DNA of 52,921 nt from DASREM01 sp035652095 (GTDB taxonomy: Bacteria > Acidobacteriota > Terriglobia > Terriglobales > Acidobacteriaceae): assembly GCA_035652095.1 (NCBI GenBank), contig DASREM010000018.1:1-52921 (forward strand), in the 5' to 3' direction. Below, piece by piece: positions 27,406 through 35,518 of this stretch. A program made the translations under genes and the position numbers. How positions within the stretch are numbered: the first letter of the stretch is position 1; every line of letters starts with the position of its first letter. A model generated the notes under the pieces. It was given only the letters and a program-made list of their open reading frames with translations. It was not told the DNA's origin and ran no database searches.

Positions 27406-28647
27406 TTAGTGGCTGATCTGAAATGCGACTCCGCCTCGCCCGCTTCCTCCAGAGGACGTTGTTCCCCACACGGAACCGGCGTGCAGGGTCACACCGCCGC
27501 GAGGCAGGTCGCCATCATTCTTATTGAAGCTGTGCAGGGTCGTCTCCCGCCAGCTCCCATCGGGATTCGGCGTCAATTTGAAAACCAATCCATACCCGAA
27601 TGCGCCGCCTTCTTGTGTGGTGCCGTACAGGTTTCCATTCGGGTCGAATACCAGCCTGCCTGCTGGCTCATTGCCGTCGTGGGCGGTGAAGCTCTTGATC
27701 ACGGTATAGTCCCAGGCGCCGCCCGAGTTGGAGAGCTTGAAAACGGTCCCACAGCCTTCGCCCGTGATCCGGCCGCAGGTCAGGGTACCGCCGATCAGCG
27801 CGGTCCCGTAGAGGTTGCCGGCGCTATCTATGGCCAGATCACCTTCCGGAAGGGCACCATCGGCGCCGCCGCTGAAGCTGTGTAATACGGTTTCTGTCCA
27901 TTGCCCGTTTGCACCGGGTGTGAGCTGATACACAGTGCCCTGATTCGACGTGCCGCCGAACCGGGTGACTCCGTAAAGGTTGCCGGCTCGGTCGAGAGCG
28001 ACCGTCGAATTGGGAAAATTGCCGTCCGTGCTGGACGCTCCAAAGTTGTAAAGCACAGTCTCGGCCCACACACCCGGTGAGGTTTGCGTTAACTGAAAGA
28101 CAGTCCCGCAATTCGTGATTCCACACTTGTTCAGCCCGCCGCTTGTGGTGGTGCCGTAGAAGTTGCCTGCTTTGTCCAGGGTAATGCCGTCGGGGACCTC
28201 ACCGCTGCGGTCGCTGAAGCTGAACAAAATCGTATAGTGCCAGCTTCCATCGCTTTGTGGCGATAGCTCAAATACCACGCCCTTGCCGGCAGATCCACCG
28301 GAGGAGGTTGTGCCGTAGAGATTGCCTGCAGCATCTCTCACCAGGGAGCCCGTGGGTATGCCTCCTTCTTGACCGTTGAACGCCTTCACAACATTCTCAG
28401 TCCAGGTTCCGTCCGCATTGGGAACCAGCTGGAAGACAATGCCTTCATCGCGGGCAGCTCCAGACAGGGTCACGCCATAAAGATTTCCGGCGTTATCGAA
28501 GACCACGGCGCCGACAGGATCGTTGCCGTCCGCAGAGCTTACAACGAAGTTGTGCAGCACGGTGTACTGGTTGGCAGCCCAGCTTGTCAACGCGTAACCG
28601 ACGTTCAAGAAGAGAACAACGAAACGGGAAGGTCGTGTGAAGATCAT
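27406..28647 (-). CDS. Secreted GloVer-type tandem-repeat protein
   Basis: The 413-residue product begins with a signal-like hydrophobic segment (VVLFLNVGYALTSWA) and then holds about eight repeats of roughly 45 residues built on 'D-x-AGNLYGTTxxGG...G-x-VF-x-L...W-x-x-x-x-L-xx-F', the pattern of choice-of-anchor tandem-repeat GloVer proteins. A beta-propeller fold is likely, exported to the cell surface or outside; function is unknown. ATG 28647 has AGGAG seven bases upstream and is preferred over the one at 28662. Repeats of this family are numerous in Acidobacteriota. It is flanked by 28-bp direct repeats. Confidence 0.85.
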   Translation of the reverse strand: MIFTRPSRFVVLFLNVGYALTSWAANQYTVLHNFVVSSADGNDPVGAVVFDNAGNLYGVTLSGAARDEGIVFQLVPNADGTWTENVVKAFNGQEGGIPTGSLVRDAAGNLYGTTSSGGSAGKGVVFELSPQSDGSWHYTILFSFSDRSGEVPDGITLDKAGNFYGTTTSGGLNKCGITNCGTVFQLTQTSPGVWAETVLYNFGASSTDGNFPNSTVALDRAGNLYGVTRFGGTSNQGTVYQLTPGANGQWTETVLHSFSGGADGALPEGDLAIDSAGNLYGTALIGGTLTCGRITGEGCGTVFKLSNSGGAWDYTVIKSFTAHDGNEPAGRLVFDPNGNLYGTTQEGGAFGYGLVFKLTPNPDGSWRETTLHSFNKNDGDLPRGGVTLHAGSVWGTTSSGGSGRGGVAFQISH

Positions 28648-29021
28648 GGACAGCTCCTGCATCTGATTTCAGGGAGAGGAGGGTAGCCGCCTGAAATGGG
28701 CGGAAGTGTATCACGCGCTGGAGGCCACATCCATCCGGGAGCACAACCTGAGTTGTTCCTGAGCCAGTTGCCGGAAGTGGTGCCTCCGAAGTTAGTCCCG
28801 CAACTCTTGCAGGACAAAGTCGGACTATTCTTTTGGTTTAATGCGGCCCAGGGGCAACAGCTCCACTTTTCGCCAAAGACGCGACAAATCGGCAGTCTGC
28901 GCAACAGAATGGGTCTATTCCCCCCTTGTGACATTCGCCCTTGACTTCATCGCTGCAAGGCGCATAATCCCATCTCTCCAGAGACTGCGGGGCTGAAACC
29001 CCGCAGGCATGGGAGGTGACC
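28648..29021. other. Intergenic region with repeat copy and hairpin, no gene seen
   Basis: This 374-base stretch has short open frames on both strands, but none has family-like sequence or a good ribosome site. It holds the right copy of the direct repeat, and a 7-bp hairpin (TGCGGGG/CCCCGCA, 28986-29005) just before the ribosome site of the CBS gene. Confidence 0.6.
28858..28885. repeat. Right copy of the 28-bp direct repeat
   Basis: Same orientation as the copy at 27350-27377, with one mismatch (T for C in the middle). Only these 28 bases are alike; the flanks diverge at once. Confidence 0.8.
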
Positions 29022-29459
29022 ATGAGCGTCCTGGAATTGTGTGACAAGGATTTTGCGGCGGTCCGGGTCGAAGCTACCGTCGCCGATGCGATCCGCCTGA
29101 TGCTGGCGCGGCATGTCGGCGCGGTTGGCGTCATCGACAAAGAAGGCCGGGTTGCAGGAATCTTCACCGAACGCGACGTCCTGCAAAAACTCGCGCTCAG
29201 CGGGCGCGATCCCGACAACACCCCGATCCGGGAACTGATGACCACGCCGGTGGAAATGGCGACGCTTTCGACCGGGCCGGGTGAGGCGCTGGCGGTCATG
29301 GTGGAGCGGCATTTCCGGCATCTGCCGGTGGTAGATCACGACTGCAAACTACTCGGGATGCTTTCCATCCGCAACGTTCTGCAATCGCGCGTCGATTCTC
29401 TTACCCAGGAACTCGATTCGCTCGAGCAATACGTTGCAAACGACGGACCGGGCGGGTAA
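29022..29459 (+). CDS. CBS-domain pair protein
   Basis: The 145-residue protein consists of two CBS motifs (ATVADAIRLMLARHVGAVGVID and STGPGEALAVMVERHFRHLPVV) with little else, ending in a short acidic helix. Such stand-alone pairs bind adenosine nucleotides or S-adenosyl ligands and can act as sensors. The ATG has GGGAGGTG a few bases upstream, and a GC-rich hairpin lies about 17 bases upstream of the start, which could affect translation. Downstream is a DoxX-family gene. Confidence 0.88.
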   Translation: MSVLELCDKDFAAVRVEATVADAIRLMLARHVGAVGVIDKEGRVAGIFTERDVLQKLALSGRDPDNTPIRELMTTPVEMATLSTGPGEALAVMVERHFRHLPVVDHDCKLLGMLSIRNVLQSRVDSLTQELDSLEQYVANDGPGG

Positions 29460-29499
29460 ATTCAAAGCGCGTCACCGAATCCGATAACGCAAGGACCGA

Positions 29500-30000
29500 A
29501 TGCCCTACTACTCTCCTGCGCTCCCCAGGACTGTGGCCGTTGTGCGCATGGCGACCGCCGTCTTCTTCCTCCTGTTCGGCCAGTACAAAGTCTTCGGCAG
29601 CAGCTTCACTCACGGCGGCTTTCAGCAATATTTACAGGGATTCGTGCAAGGCGGCGCCGTCAGCTTCTATCAGCCATTCCTGGGTGATTTGGTCCTGCCG
29701 CATGCGGTGTTTTTCGGATACGTAGTGGGACTGCTCGAACTGTTCATCGGCGTGTGCCTTTTGCTGGGCATCTGGGTGCGCCCGGCTTCGGTGCTCGGGG
29801 CCCTGCACATGATCAGCCTGACCCTGGCGACGTGGTGGGAGCCTGGGCACGGCGCTCCGGTGTGGCGGTATTTTGGGGCTGAGCTCGATCATTTGCCGAT
29901 GTTGTTTCTTTTTGTCATCTTTTTCGTGGTGAATGCCGGGGAGACGTGGGGTCTCGACGGCATGCGTAATCCGCCGTCGCGCAACCAGCGCGCGGCGTAG
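29500..30000 (+). CDS. DoxX-family membrane protein
   Basis: A 166-residue protein with four membrane helices in DoxX order: RMATAVFFLLFGQYKVFG near the N-terminus, LPHAVFFGYVVGLLELFIGVCLLLG, and the third and fourth helices around ALHMISLTLATWW and MLFLFVIFFVVNAGE. The family is linked to redox or thiol processes in membranes, but activity is not shown. AAGGA precedes the ATG closely. It is 20 bases upstream of an amidohydrolase gene and probably co-transcribed. Confidence 0.85.
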   Translation: MPYYSPALPRTVAVVRMATAVFFLLFGQYKVFGSSFTHGGFQQYLQGFVQGGAVSFYQPFLGDLVLPHAVFFGYVVGLLELFIGVCLLLGIWVRPASVLGALHMISLTLATWWEPGHGAPVWRYFGAELDHLPMLFLFVIFFVVNAGETWGLDGMRNPPSRNQRAA

Positions 30001-30020
30001 CTTCCATTCCAAGGAGCCTC

Positions 30021-31301
30021 ATGAAGAAAATTCTCATTGTCCTGTGTGTGCTTGTTTCCTGCCTGCTGCAAGCACAGTCCTCTGCTCCCGCTCGGACCGT
30101 GATTCGGGCCGGGCACGTGCTCGACGTGCGCAGCGGCAAGCTGCTCGAAAATCAAGTGATCGTGATTGAAGGCGACAGGATCGTCAGCGTGGGGCCGGCG
30201 AGTTCCGCTCCGGCAGGTGCGACGACGATTGATCTGCCGAGCGCTACGGTGCTGCCGGGATTGATAGATGCGCACACGCACCTGACTTTCAATCCGCAAT
30301 TCGGTTATGAAACGCTTGGGATTTCGGTGCCCCGCGAAGCGCTGATCGGGGCCCACAATGCGCGGCTGACTCTTGAGGCGGGCATCACCACGGTTCGTAA
30401 CGTTGGTGCGAGAGGTTACAGCGACGTCGCTCTGCGCGATGCCATCAATGCCGGCGATGTCCCCGGGCCGAGGATGGTTGTGAGCGGGCCGGCGCTCAGC
30501 ATTACTGGCGGTCATTGTGACAACAATTTATTGCCGTACGAGTATCACGCGACCGGCGACGGCGTGGCCGACGGGGTGGAGAACGTCCAGCACAAAGTCC
30601 GCGAGATCATCAAGTACGGCGCGGACGTGATCAAGGTGTGCGCTACGGGCGGAGTGTTGTCGAAGGGGGACGATCCAAACGCGTCGCAGTTCACGCTTGA
30701 AGAGGTGAAGGCGATCGTGGCCGAGGCACACCGGCTGGGACGCAAAGTCGCCGCGCACGCGCACGGAGCGCAGGGAGTGAGTTGGGCGTCGGAGGCGGGC
30801 GTAGATTCGGTTGAGCACGGACATCTGATGGATGACAATTCGGTGGCCACGCTCAAGAAGAATGGAACGTACTTAGTGCCTACCCTGTATCTCATGGATT
30901 GGCAGCGGGCAAACGTTGCGACAACACATTTGCCGGAGTACGCGCGCAAGAAAATGGAAATGGTTTCTGAGAAGGGTCAGGCAGCAGCGAAGAAGGCCTT
31001 TCAGTCGGGCGTGAAGATTGGCATGGGTACCGACGCCGCTGTTTATCCGCACGGTTTGAATGCGCATGAACTCGAGGTCTATGTGCGGCTAGGCATGACG
31101 CCGATCCAGGCGATCCAGACAGCCACCATCAACGATGCCGATCTGCTGGGCTGGTCCGACAAAGTGGGAACGCTCGAAGCCGGGAAGTGGGCGGACATCA
31201 TTGCGGTGGATGGCGATCCCACGAAGGATGTAACGACGCTGCAGCACGTGAAGTTCGTGATGAAGGGCGGCGCAGTGGTGAAGAACGAGTACGGAAAGTA
31301 G
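30021..31301 (+). CDS. Secreted metal-dependent amidohydrolase, paralogue of the one at 25401
   Basis: A 426-residue amidohydrolase with signal peptide ILIVLCVLVSCLLQA. The metal-site segments mirror the other copy: DAHTHLTF, ADVIKVCATGG, KVAAHAHGA, SVEHGHLM and MGTDAAVYPHG. The shared phrase ATVLPGLID and the overall layout show common descent; side-by-side comparison suggests clear but not recent divergence. AAGGAG precedes the ATG. The gene ends just before the left terminus of the RAYT unit, whose hairpin may serve as its 3' end. Confidence 0.9.
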   Translation: MKKILIVLCVLVSCLLQAQSSAPARTVIRAGHVLDVRSGKLLENQVIVIEGDRIVSVGPASSAPAGATTIDLPSATVLPGLIDAHTHLTFNPQFGYETLGISVPREALIGAHNARLTLEAGITTVRNVGARGYSDVALRDAINAGDVPGPRMVVSGPALSITGGHCDNNLLPYEYHATGDGVADGVENVQHKVREIIKYGADVIKVCATGGVLSKGDDPNASQFTLEEVKAIVAEAHRLGRKVAAHAHGAQGVSWASEAGVDSVEHGHLMDDNSVATLKKNGTYLVPTLYLMDWQRANVATTHLPEYARKKMEMVSEKGQAAAKKAFQSGVKIGMGTDAAVYPHGLNAHELEVYVRLGMTPIQAIQTATINDADLLGWSDKVGTLEAGKWADIIAVDGDPTKDVTTLQHVKFVMKGGAVVKNEYGK

Positions 31302-31313
31302 GGCTGAGAGGAT

Positions 31314-31351
31314 CGGTGGCCCACTCAAGCCCGCTTTTGGCTTGAGTGGGG
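31314..31351 (+). repeat. Left REP terminus of the RAYT unit
   Basis: Begins CGGTGGCCCACTCAAGCCCG and ends in GGCTTGAGTGGGG. The internal 12-bp inverted repeat leaves a short loop. It is the near-exact reverse complement of 31911-31948. Confidence 0.85.
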
Positions 31352-31400
31352 ATGTTCACACGTCACGGACTTGCTCCAACCAACGAACTAGATTGTCCTC

Positions 31401-31937
31401 ATGCCATGGGGACTCACGCGTTTCCACCACAGCGGACAGAGTCACTGCTACCATCGCCAAAGGTTGTTTTCCACGCCCGAGAGTTGTCGAACCTTTGAGT
31501 CCGCCTTGGAGCGGGTGCGGCGCCGTTTCCGGCTTCAGGTTTACGGTTATGTCGTCATGCCTGAGCATGTTCACCTGCTACTCAGCGAACCAGAACAAGA
31601 CACACTGGCCGTTGCGCTGAAGTCCTTGAAGCAAGGAGTGTCGCGGCATTTGATTGGCGATGCGGCTCATTTCTGGCAAAAGCGATACTACGATTTCAAC
31701 ATTCGAAGTGATTCGCAGTTTGTGGAAAAGCTGCGCTACATTCACCGCAATCCGGTGAAAGCTGGGTTGTACGAACGTCCTGAGGGCTGGGAGTGGAGTA
31801 GCTTTCGCCACTACGCAAGCAGCTGCGAGGGGCGCGTACAGATCGAGTCGGAATGGACGGCAAGAAAACGGGAGCGAGAGGCGTGGAGACTCTGTCCAGT
31901 GATGGAACTGTCCCACTCAAGCCAAAACCGGGCTTGA
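31401..31937 (+). CDS. REP-associated tyrosine transposase (RAYT, IS200-like HUH family)
   Basis: The 178-residue Y1_Tnp protein has the metal-binding HUH motif in YVVMPEHVHLLLSEP (His56, His58) and the candidate nucleophile Tyr113 in LRYIHRNPVKAGL, with the preceding helix LKSLKQGVSRHL typical of RAYTs. Single-strand cleavage of REP hairpins is the expected activity. Its last codons run into the right REP terminus, so the stop codon lies inside the hairpin stem. All key residues are present and the frame is intact, so it could still be active. Confidence 0.92.
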   Translation: MPWGLTRFHHSGQSHCYHRQRLFSTPESCRTFESALERVRRRFRLQVYGYVVMPEHVHLLLSEPEQDTLAVALKSLKQGVSRHLIGDAAHFWQKRYYDFNIRSDSQFVEKLRYIHRNPVKAGLYERPEGWEWSSFRHYASSCEGRVQIESEWTARKREREAWRLCPVMELSHSSQNRA

Positions 31938-31948
31938 GTGGGCCACCG
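31911..31948 (-). repeat. Right REP terminus of the RAYT unit
   Basis: Inverted copy of the left terminus. It contains the last codons and stop of the transposase. Confidence 0.85.
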
Positions 31949-31967
31949 CCGGACAGGAATCTCCGCA

Positions 31968-32462
31968 CTACGCCGGAACACCGCGGACTGCCGCTTCGAT
32001 GGCCGCCACGTCGATCTTCGTCATGGGCATCATCGCCTCGAAGGCGCGCTTGGCCACTTCGCCACCGGCCGCCAGCGCTTCGGTCAATACCCGCGGGGTA
32101 ATCTGCCACGAAATGCCCCACTTGTCCTTGCACCAGCCGCAGGCGCTTTCCAGCCCGCCGTTGCCGACAATCGCATTCCAGTAGCGGTCGGTTTCTTTTT
32201 GATCGTCGGTCGCGATCTGGAACGAGAAGGCTTCGTTGTGCTTGAAAGTCGGACCGCCATTGAGGCCGATGCAAGGAATGCCCGCCACGGTGAATTGGAC
32301 GGTCAGCACGTCCCCTTTCTTTCCGCCGGGATAGTCGGAAGGAGCGCGGTGGACCGCACCCACGCTGCTGTCCGGGAAGGTTTCGGCGTAGAAGCGGGCC
32401 GCGGCTTCGGCGTCGCGGTCATACCAGAGAAAGATTGTATTTTTTGCGATTTTATTGGCCAT
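31968..32462 (-). CDS. VOC-family protein (PhnB-like glyoxalase fold)
   Basis: A 164-residue vicinal-oxygen-chelate protein of the PhnB type: NTIFLWYDRDAEAAARFYAETF opens the fold, followed by VQFTVAGIPCIGLNGGPTF, the acidic QIATDDQKE segment and WGISWQITPRVL. The subgroup is annotated in many genomes as a demethylmenaquinone-like methyltransferase homologue, but that activity is doubtful. AAAGGATG precedes ATG 32462. The extension upstream in the frame was rejected as non-protein-like. Confidence 0.85.
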   Translation of the reverse strand: MANKIAKNTIFLWYDRDAEAAARFYAETFPDSSVGAVHRAPSDYPGGKKGDVLTVQFTVAGIPCIGLNGGPTFKHNEAFSFQIATDDQKETDRYWNAIVGNGGLESACGWCKDKWGISWQITPRVLTEALAAGGEVAKRAFEAMMPMTKIDVAAIEAAVRGVPA

Positions 32463-32589
32463 GTGTTCATCCTTTCGCCCGCTGGCGCGAACGTTGTGCC
32501 CTGCGGGTGCGTTGTCATGATAGACGAGTTTCGATGGCATTTCGTCGCACGAAGTAGTCTGTGAACCGTGTGATGCGGAGACATTCGCC

Positions 32590-32622
32590 CAAAATAAAAA
32601 GGCCGACGCAGGGCCGGCCTTT
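32590..32622 (-). terminator. Terminator of the HU gene (minus strand)
   Basis: A stem AAAGGCCG/CGGCCTTT (32598-32605 and 32615-32622) is followed on the minus strand by TTTTTATTTT. Confidence 0.8.
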
Positions 32623-32643
32623 CCGAGCAAAGCAAAAGATAAA

Positions 32644-32937
32644 CTACTTCTTGGGCGCGATCGCGTCCTTCGCGGACTTGGCGACGCGGAATTTCACTAC
32701 GGTCTTGGCCTTGATCTGAATCGGTTCGCCGGTCTGCGGATTGCGTCCCATGCGGGCCTTGCGATGCGCTTTTACCAGGCGGCCCAAGCCGGGCACGACG
32801 AATACGCCGTTCTTCTTGGTCTCTTTGATGGCGGTGTCAGCGAGGTGCTCGAGGAATGTGCTGACGGTCTTGTTGTTGGTTTCCATTTTCTCGGCCAGGT
32901 GACGGACGAGTTGAGTTTTGGTCATGCCTGCTGCCAT
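32644..32937 (-). CDS. HU-family DNA-binding protein
   Basis: The 97-residue protein has the HU/IHF fold: an N-terminal helical pair (MTKTQLVRHLAEKMETNNKTV), then VFVVPGLGRLVKAHRKARMGRNPQTGEPIQI with the DNA-intercalating beta-arm around GRNPQTGE, and a basic tail. It compacts and bends DNA. Its Pro-containing arm and the helix sequence suggest a diverged HU in place of classical HupB. AGGAGG lies five bases before the ATG. The 250 bases upstream are AT-rich in places and probably hold the promoter. Confidence 0.94.
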   Translation of the reverse strand: MAAGMTKTQLVRHLAEKMETNNKTVSTFLEHLADTAIKETKKNGVFVVPGLGRLVKAHRKARMGRNPQTGEPIQIKAKTVVKFRVAKSAKDAIAPKK

Positions 32938-33191
32938 GGATCCTCCTGAGTGCGAATCTTAAGTTTTCCAGCGGTAGCGCGTATCTTATACCATCGCTCC
33001 TGTGGAAAAGAAGCGTTTTAGCCGCATTTTTACTGCTTTTTTGCGCGTGACGTACCAAAAAAGATAGAAAAATCGCACGTTTATGGCGATCTCACCCCTG
33101 GAACCCGCTTCCCGGCGCGGCTCCTCACGGACTAAGTACCGGGTCGCGGCATACCTTCATGGGATAATGAACGCTTAGGAGACACACACCT

Positions 33192-33848
33192 GTGAGTTGT
33201 TCGATCTGCGAAAAGCGCAAGGAGAAGCGCTTCTGTCCAGCCATCCATGGCCGTATCTGTCCGCAATGTTGCGGTGAGTCGCGCGAGGTGACGCTGGACT
33301 GTCCCAGCGATTGCATGTACCTGCAGCAGGCGCGTGCCCACGAGAAGCCGCGCTCCGCGGACCAGTTGGACCCGGCGCTACTGTTCCTGAAAGTCGAGAT
33401 TCCCGAGCAGTTCGTATACGAGCATGAGCACCTGCTCGTCGGCCTCAGCTATGCGCTGGCCAAAAGCGCTCGCCTTCATCGCGATATCGCCGATCCCGAC
33501 CTGATCGTTGCTCTCACCACCATGGCCCGGGGGCTGGAAACACTTGTCAATTCCGGGTTGCACTACGAGTCGCAGATCACCAGCCTGACCCAGCAGGCCG
33601 TGATTCAGGAGCTGCAAACCATGGTGAAGGAGTACCGGGAGGCCGAGCAGAAGCACATGGGCCACACCCGCTTGCGGGACGCAGACGTTCTCCGCGCGCT
33701 GGTTTTTCTGTCCCGCCTGGCGCAGGCGCGTACCTCGGGTCGTCCCAAGTCGCGGGCGTATGTGGAGTTTCTGTTCACGCAATTTCCCGAGAAGGATTCG
33801 GTGATCGCCTCCTCTGGCGAAAGTGCGAGCCGCATCATCGTTCCTTAG
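33192..33848 (+). CDS. Cys-rich N-terminal domain protein, unknown function
   Basis: A 218-residue protein whose first 43 residues contain eight Cys (CSICEKRKEKRFCP...CPQCCGES...CPSDCMYL), a likely zinc-binding module. The remainder is helical and charged with no recognised family. The gene starts at GTG 33192, with AGGAGA nine bases upstream. I consider it a real but uncharacterised gene, probably conserved in Acidobacteriota; no neighbour points to a role. Confidence 0.75.
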   Translation: MSCSICEKRKEKRFCPAIHGRICPQCCGESREVTLDCPSDCMYLQQARAHEKPRSADQLDPALLFLKVEIPEQFVYEHEHLLVGLSYALAKSARLHRDIADPDLIVALTTMARGLETLVNSGLHYESQITSLTQQAVIQELQTMVKEYREAEQKHMGHTRLRDADVLRALVFLSRLAQARTSGRPKSRAYVEFLFTQFPEKDSVIASSGESASRIIVP

Positions 33849-33876
33849 GCAGCGACTCCAGGAATGTTGACCGTAC

Positions 33877-34353
33877 TCATCCGCTGACTTTCTTAACTCC
33901 TTGTCCGGGCGGCAGTGCCTCCCGCAACTCTCGGACCGTGCGCTTGAAAACCGGATGCCGCAGCTCGGGAGCAATCTCTACCAGCGGCTCCAGCACGAAG
34001 CGGCGACGGTGCATTTCCGGATGGGGCACCGTCAGTTCCTTACTGTCAATCACCGAGTTCCCAAACAGCAGGATGTCAATGTCGATCTTCCGAGGCGTTC
34101 TCTCCCCCGAGCGCCGGCGTCCCATGTCACGCTCAATGGCCAGCAGCGCAGCAATCAGTTGTTTCGGCATTTTCTCGGTTTTCAGAGCGATGGCGCAGTT
34201 CAGGTACCAGGGATGTCCGGAGACTTCGACGGGCTCGGTTTCGTAGAAAGCGGACTGCGCGACCACCTCTCCCAGCGCGTTAATACGTTCGATCGCCGAT
34301 TGCAAATGGATGGCTCGATCGCCCAGGTTGCTGCCCAACGAGAGATAAACCAT
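33877..34353 (-). CDS. folK: 2-amino-4-hydroxy-6-hydroxymethyldihydropteridine pyrophosphokinase
   Basis: FolK transfers pyrophosphate from ATP to 6-hydroxymethyl-dihydropterin in folate synthesis. The 158-residue protein shows YLSLGSNLGDRAIHLQSAI, FYETEPVEVSGHPWYLNCAI, the metal and ATP segment RRRSGERTPRKIDIDILLFG and the PHPEMHRRRFVLEPL signature. Start at ATG 34353; TTG 34362 is the alternative. It is divergent from a PilZ gene. folB and folP, often next to folK, are not present. Confidence 0.96.
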   Translation of the reverse strand: MVYLSLGSNLGDRAIHLQSAIERINALGEVVAQSAFYETEPVEVSGHPWYLNCAIALKTEKMPKQLIAALLAIERDMGRRRSGERTPRKIDIDILLFGNSVIDSKELTVPHPEMHRRRFVLEPLVEIAPELRHPVFKRTVRELREALPPGQGVKKVSG

Positions 34354-34482
34354 CTTCTGCAATGGAGTGGTTTCCAGTGTTCAGAATTCTACCCATTTCA
34401 TCCCCCGCGTTGGGGCAGATTACCAAATACATGACTTTTGTTACTTTTGGGTCACCCGGTCCGAGGGTTACCATCGTTGGGT

Positions 34483-35178
34483 ATGCTCCTCCAGTCCTTG
34501 CTGGTTAGCCGTGACGCGCAGGTGATCGGCGTGCTCCGCCCTACGCTGGAGAAACTTTCCATCGAGATGGAGGTCTGCCGTGGAGCAAAATCCGGGAATG
34601 AGATCCTGCTTTCCGAAAAATTCGACGGAGTCATTGTGGATTGCGACGATCTCCAGGGTGGATTGGAAGTTCTGCAGAACTTGCGGAGCGGCACCAGCAA
34701 CAAAAATTCTGTCGCCTTTGCCATCTTGAACGGTACCACCACCACGCAGCGCGCGTTCGAACTGGGCGCCAATTTCGTTCTGCAAAAGCCGATCTCACCG
34801 CTCAATGCGATGCGTTGCTTCAGTGCGGCTGTCGGATTCATGGCCCGGGAGCGGCGTCGCTATTTCCGCCAGCCGGTCGGCTTTGCGGTCACGGCGACCT
34901 TCGGCAAGAACCAGGAAGTTAACGCTACAGCTTCCAACCTGAGCGAGGGCGGCATGGCGCTGTGTTTCACGGGCAAGCTGCCCAGAGCGGGCCTGACGAA
35001 GGTGGTATTCACCCTTCCCGAACGCCAGGTCGTGATTGAGCCGAAAGCGGTGATCGCCTGGGCCGATGGAGCGGGGCGAGCCGGCATTCGCTTCACCGAT
35101 ATGCCCTCGAGCAGCCGCCAGGAACTGGAAGCCTGGCTCGCCGAGCAACTCGAGCAAGCGGACCGCCTACAGAAATAG
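34483..35178 (+). CDS. Receiver-like plus PilZ domain protein
   Basis: The 231-residue protein has an N-terminal receiver-like domain (about residues 5-110; VIVDCDD, where the Asp could be the phospho-site, and FVLQKPIS with the conserved Lys), then a PilZ domain: RRRYFRQPV supplies the Arg motif and ATASNLSEGGMAL the N/DxSxxG motif for cyclic di-GMP. It may thus join phosphorelay and second-messenger input. The PilZ motif is complete enough for binding. ATG 34483 is preferred over TTG 34438. It likely works with the GGDEF/HD-GYP protein at 38296. Confidence 0.8.
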   Translation: MLLQSLLVSRDAQVIGVLRPTLEKLSIEMEVCRGAKSGNEILLSEKFDGVIVDCDDLQGGLEVLQNLRSGTSNKNSVAFAILNGTTTTQRAFELGANFVLQKPISPLNAMRCFSAAVGFMARERRRYFRQPVGFAVTATFGKNQEVNATASNLSEGGMALCFTGKLPRAGLTKVVFTLPERQVVIEPKAVIAWADGAGRAGIRFTDMPSSSRQELEAWLAEQLEQADRLQK

Positions 35179-35284
35179 CCACAGCCGGCTTCACCACCCT
35201 TTGCCCACGCATCTGCCTTGGAACTTGTGATCTGGGCCCGCTCGGCTCAATCTGGAGGCACAACTTCCTTTCAGGTGCGATCCA

Positions 35285-35515
35285 ATGCTTCCTATTCAGG
35301 TACGAATTGAGCGTGCGCAACGGTTGATCGACATGTTGGAGCGCGACGCTCCTTTTCTGGCTCACCGTTTCTCCCGGTTGGCGCCGGAGCGTCAGCGCGG
35401 GGCGAAGGAATACGCTGAGCAGTTGACAGAACGTGCCAGGGCGGAACTGCAAAAACTTCGCGAGCACCAGTCTGCGTGGGAAAACAAGGACTCTGTTCCT
35501 GAGCCCGCCGATTAG
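35285..35515 (+). CDS. Small hypothetical protein, 76 residues
   Basis: A charged helical protein (VRIERAQRLIDMLERDAPF, then an Arg/Glu-rich helix), no recognised family. AGGTG lies eight bases before the ATG, and codon composition is compatible with coding. It ends four bases from the convergent lpxC stop. Could be a spurious frame. Confidence 0.5.
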   Translation: MLPIQVRIERAQRLIDMLERDAPFLAHRFSRLAPERQRGAKEYAEQLTERARAELQKLREHQSAWENKDSVPEPAD

Positions 35516-35518
35516 CTC

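Larger units (their letters stand above)
31314..31948. mobile_element. RAYT-REP transposable unit (635 bp)
   Basis: A single-gene element: a REP-associated tyrosine transposase is framed by two 38-bp sequences that are inverted copies of each other with one or two mismatches. Each 38-mer is itself an imperfect hairpin with a 12-bp stem (CCCACTCAAGCC/GGCTTGAGTGGG). This is the organisation expected of REP pairs mobilised by HUH single-strand transposases. The unit sits exactly between an amidohydrolase gene (stop 31301) and a VOC gene (stop 31968). Confidence 0.85.

Noticed and set aside
27350..28885. CRISPR array
   Set aside because: Only two repeat copies separated by a 1.5-kb gene; no spacers and no cas genes in the window.
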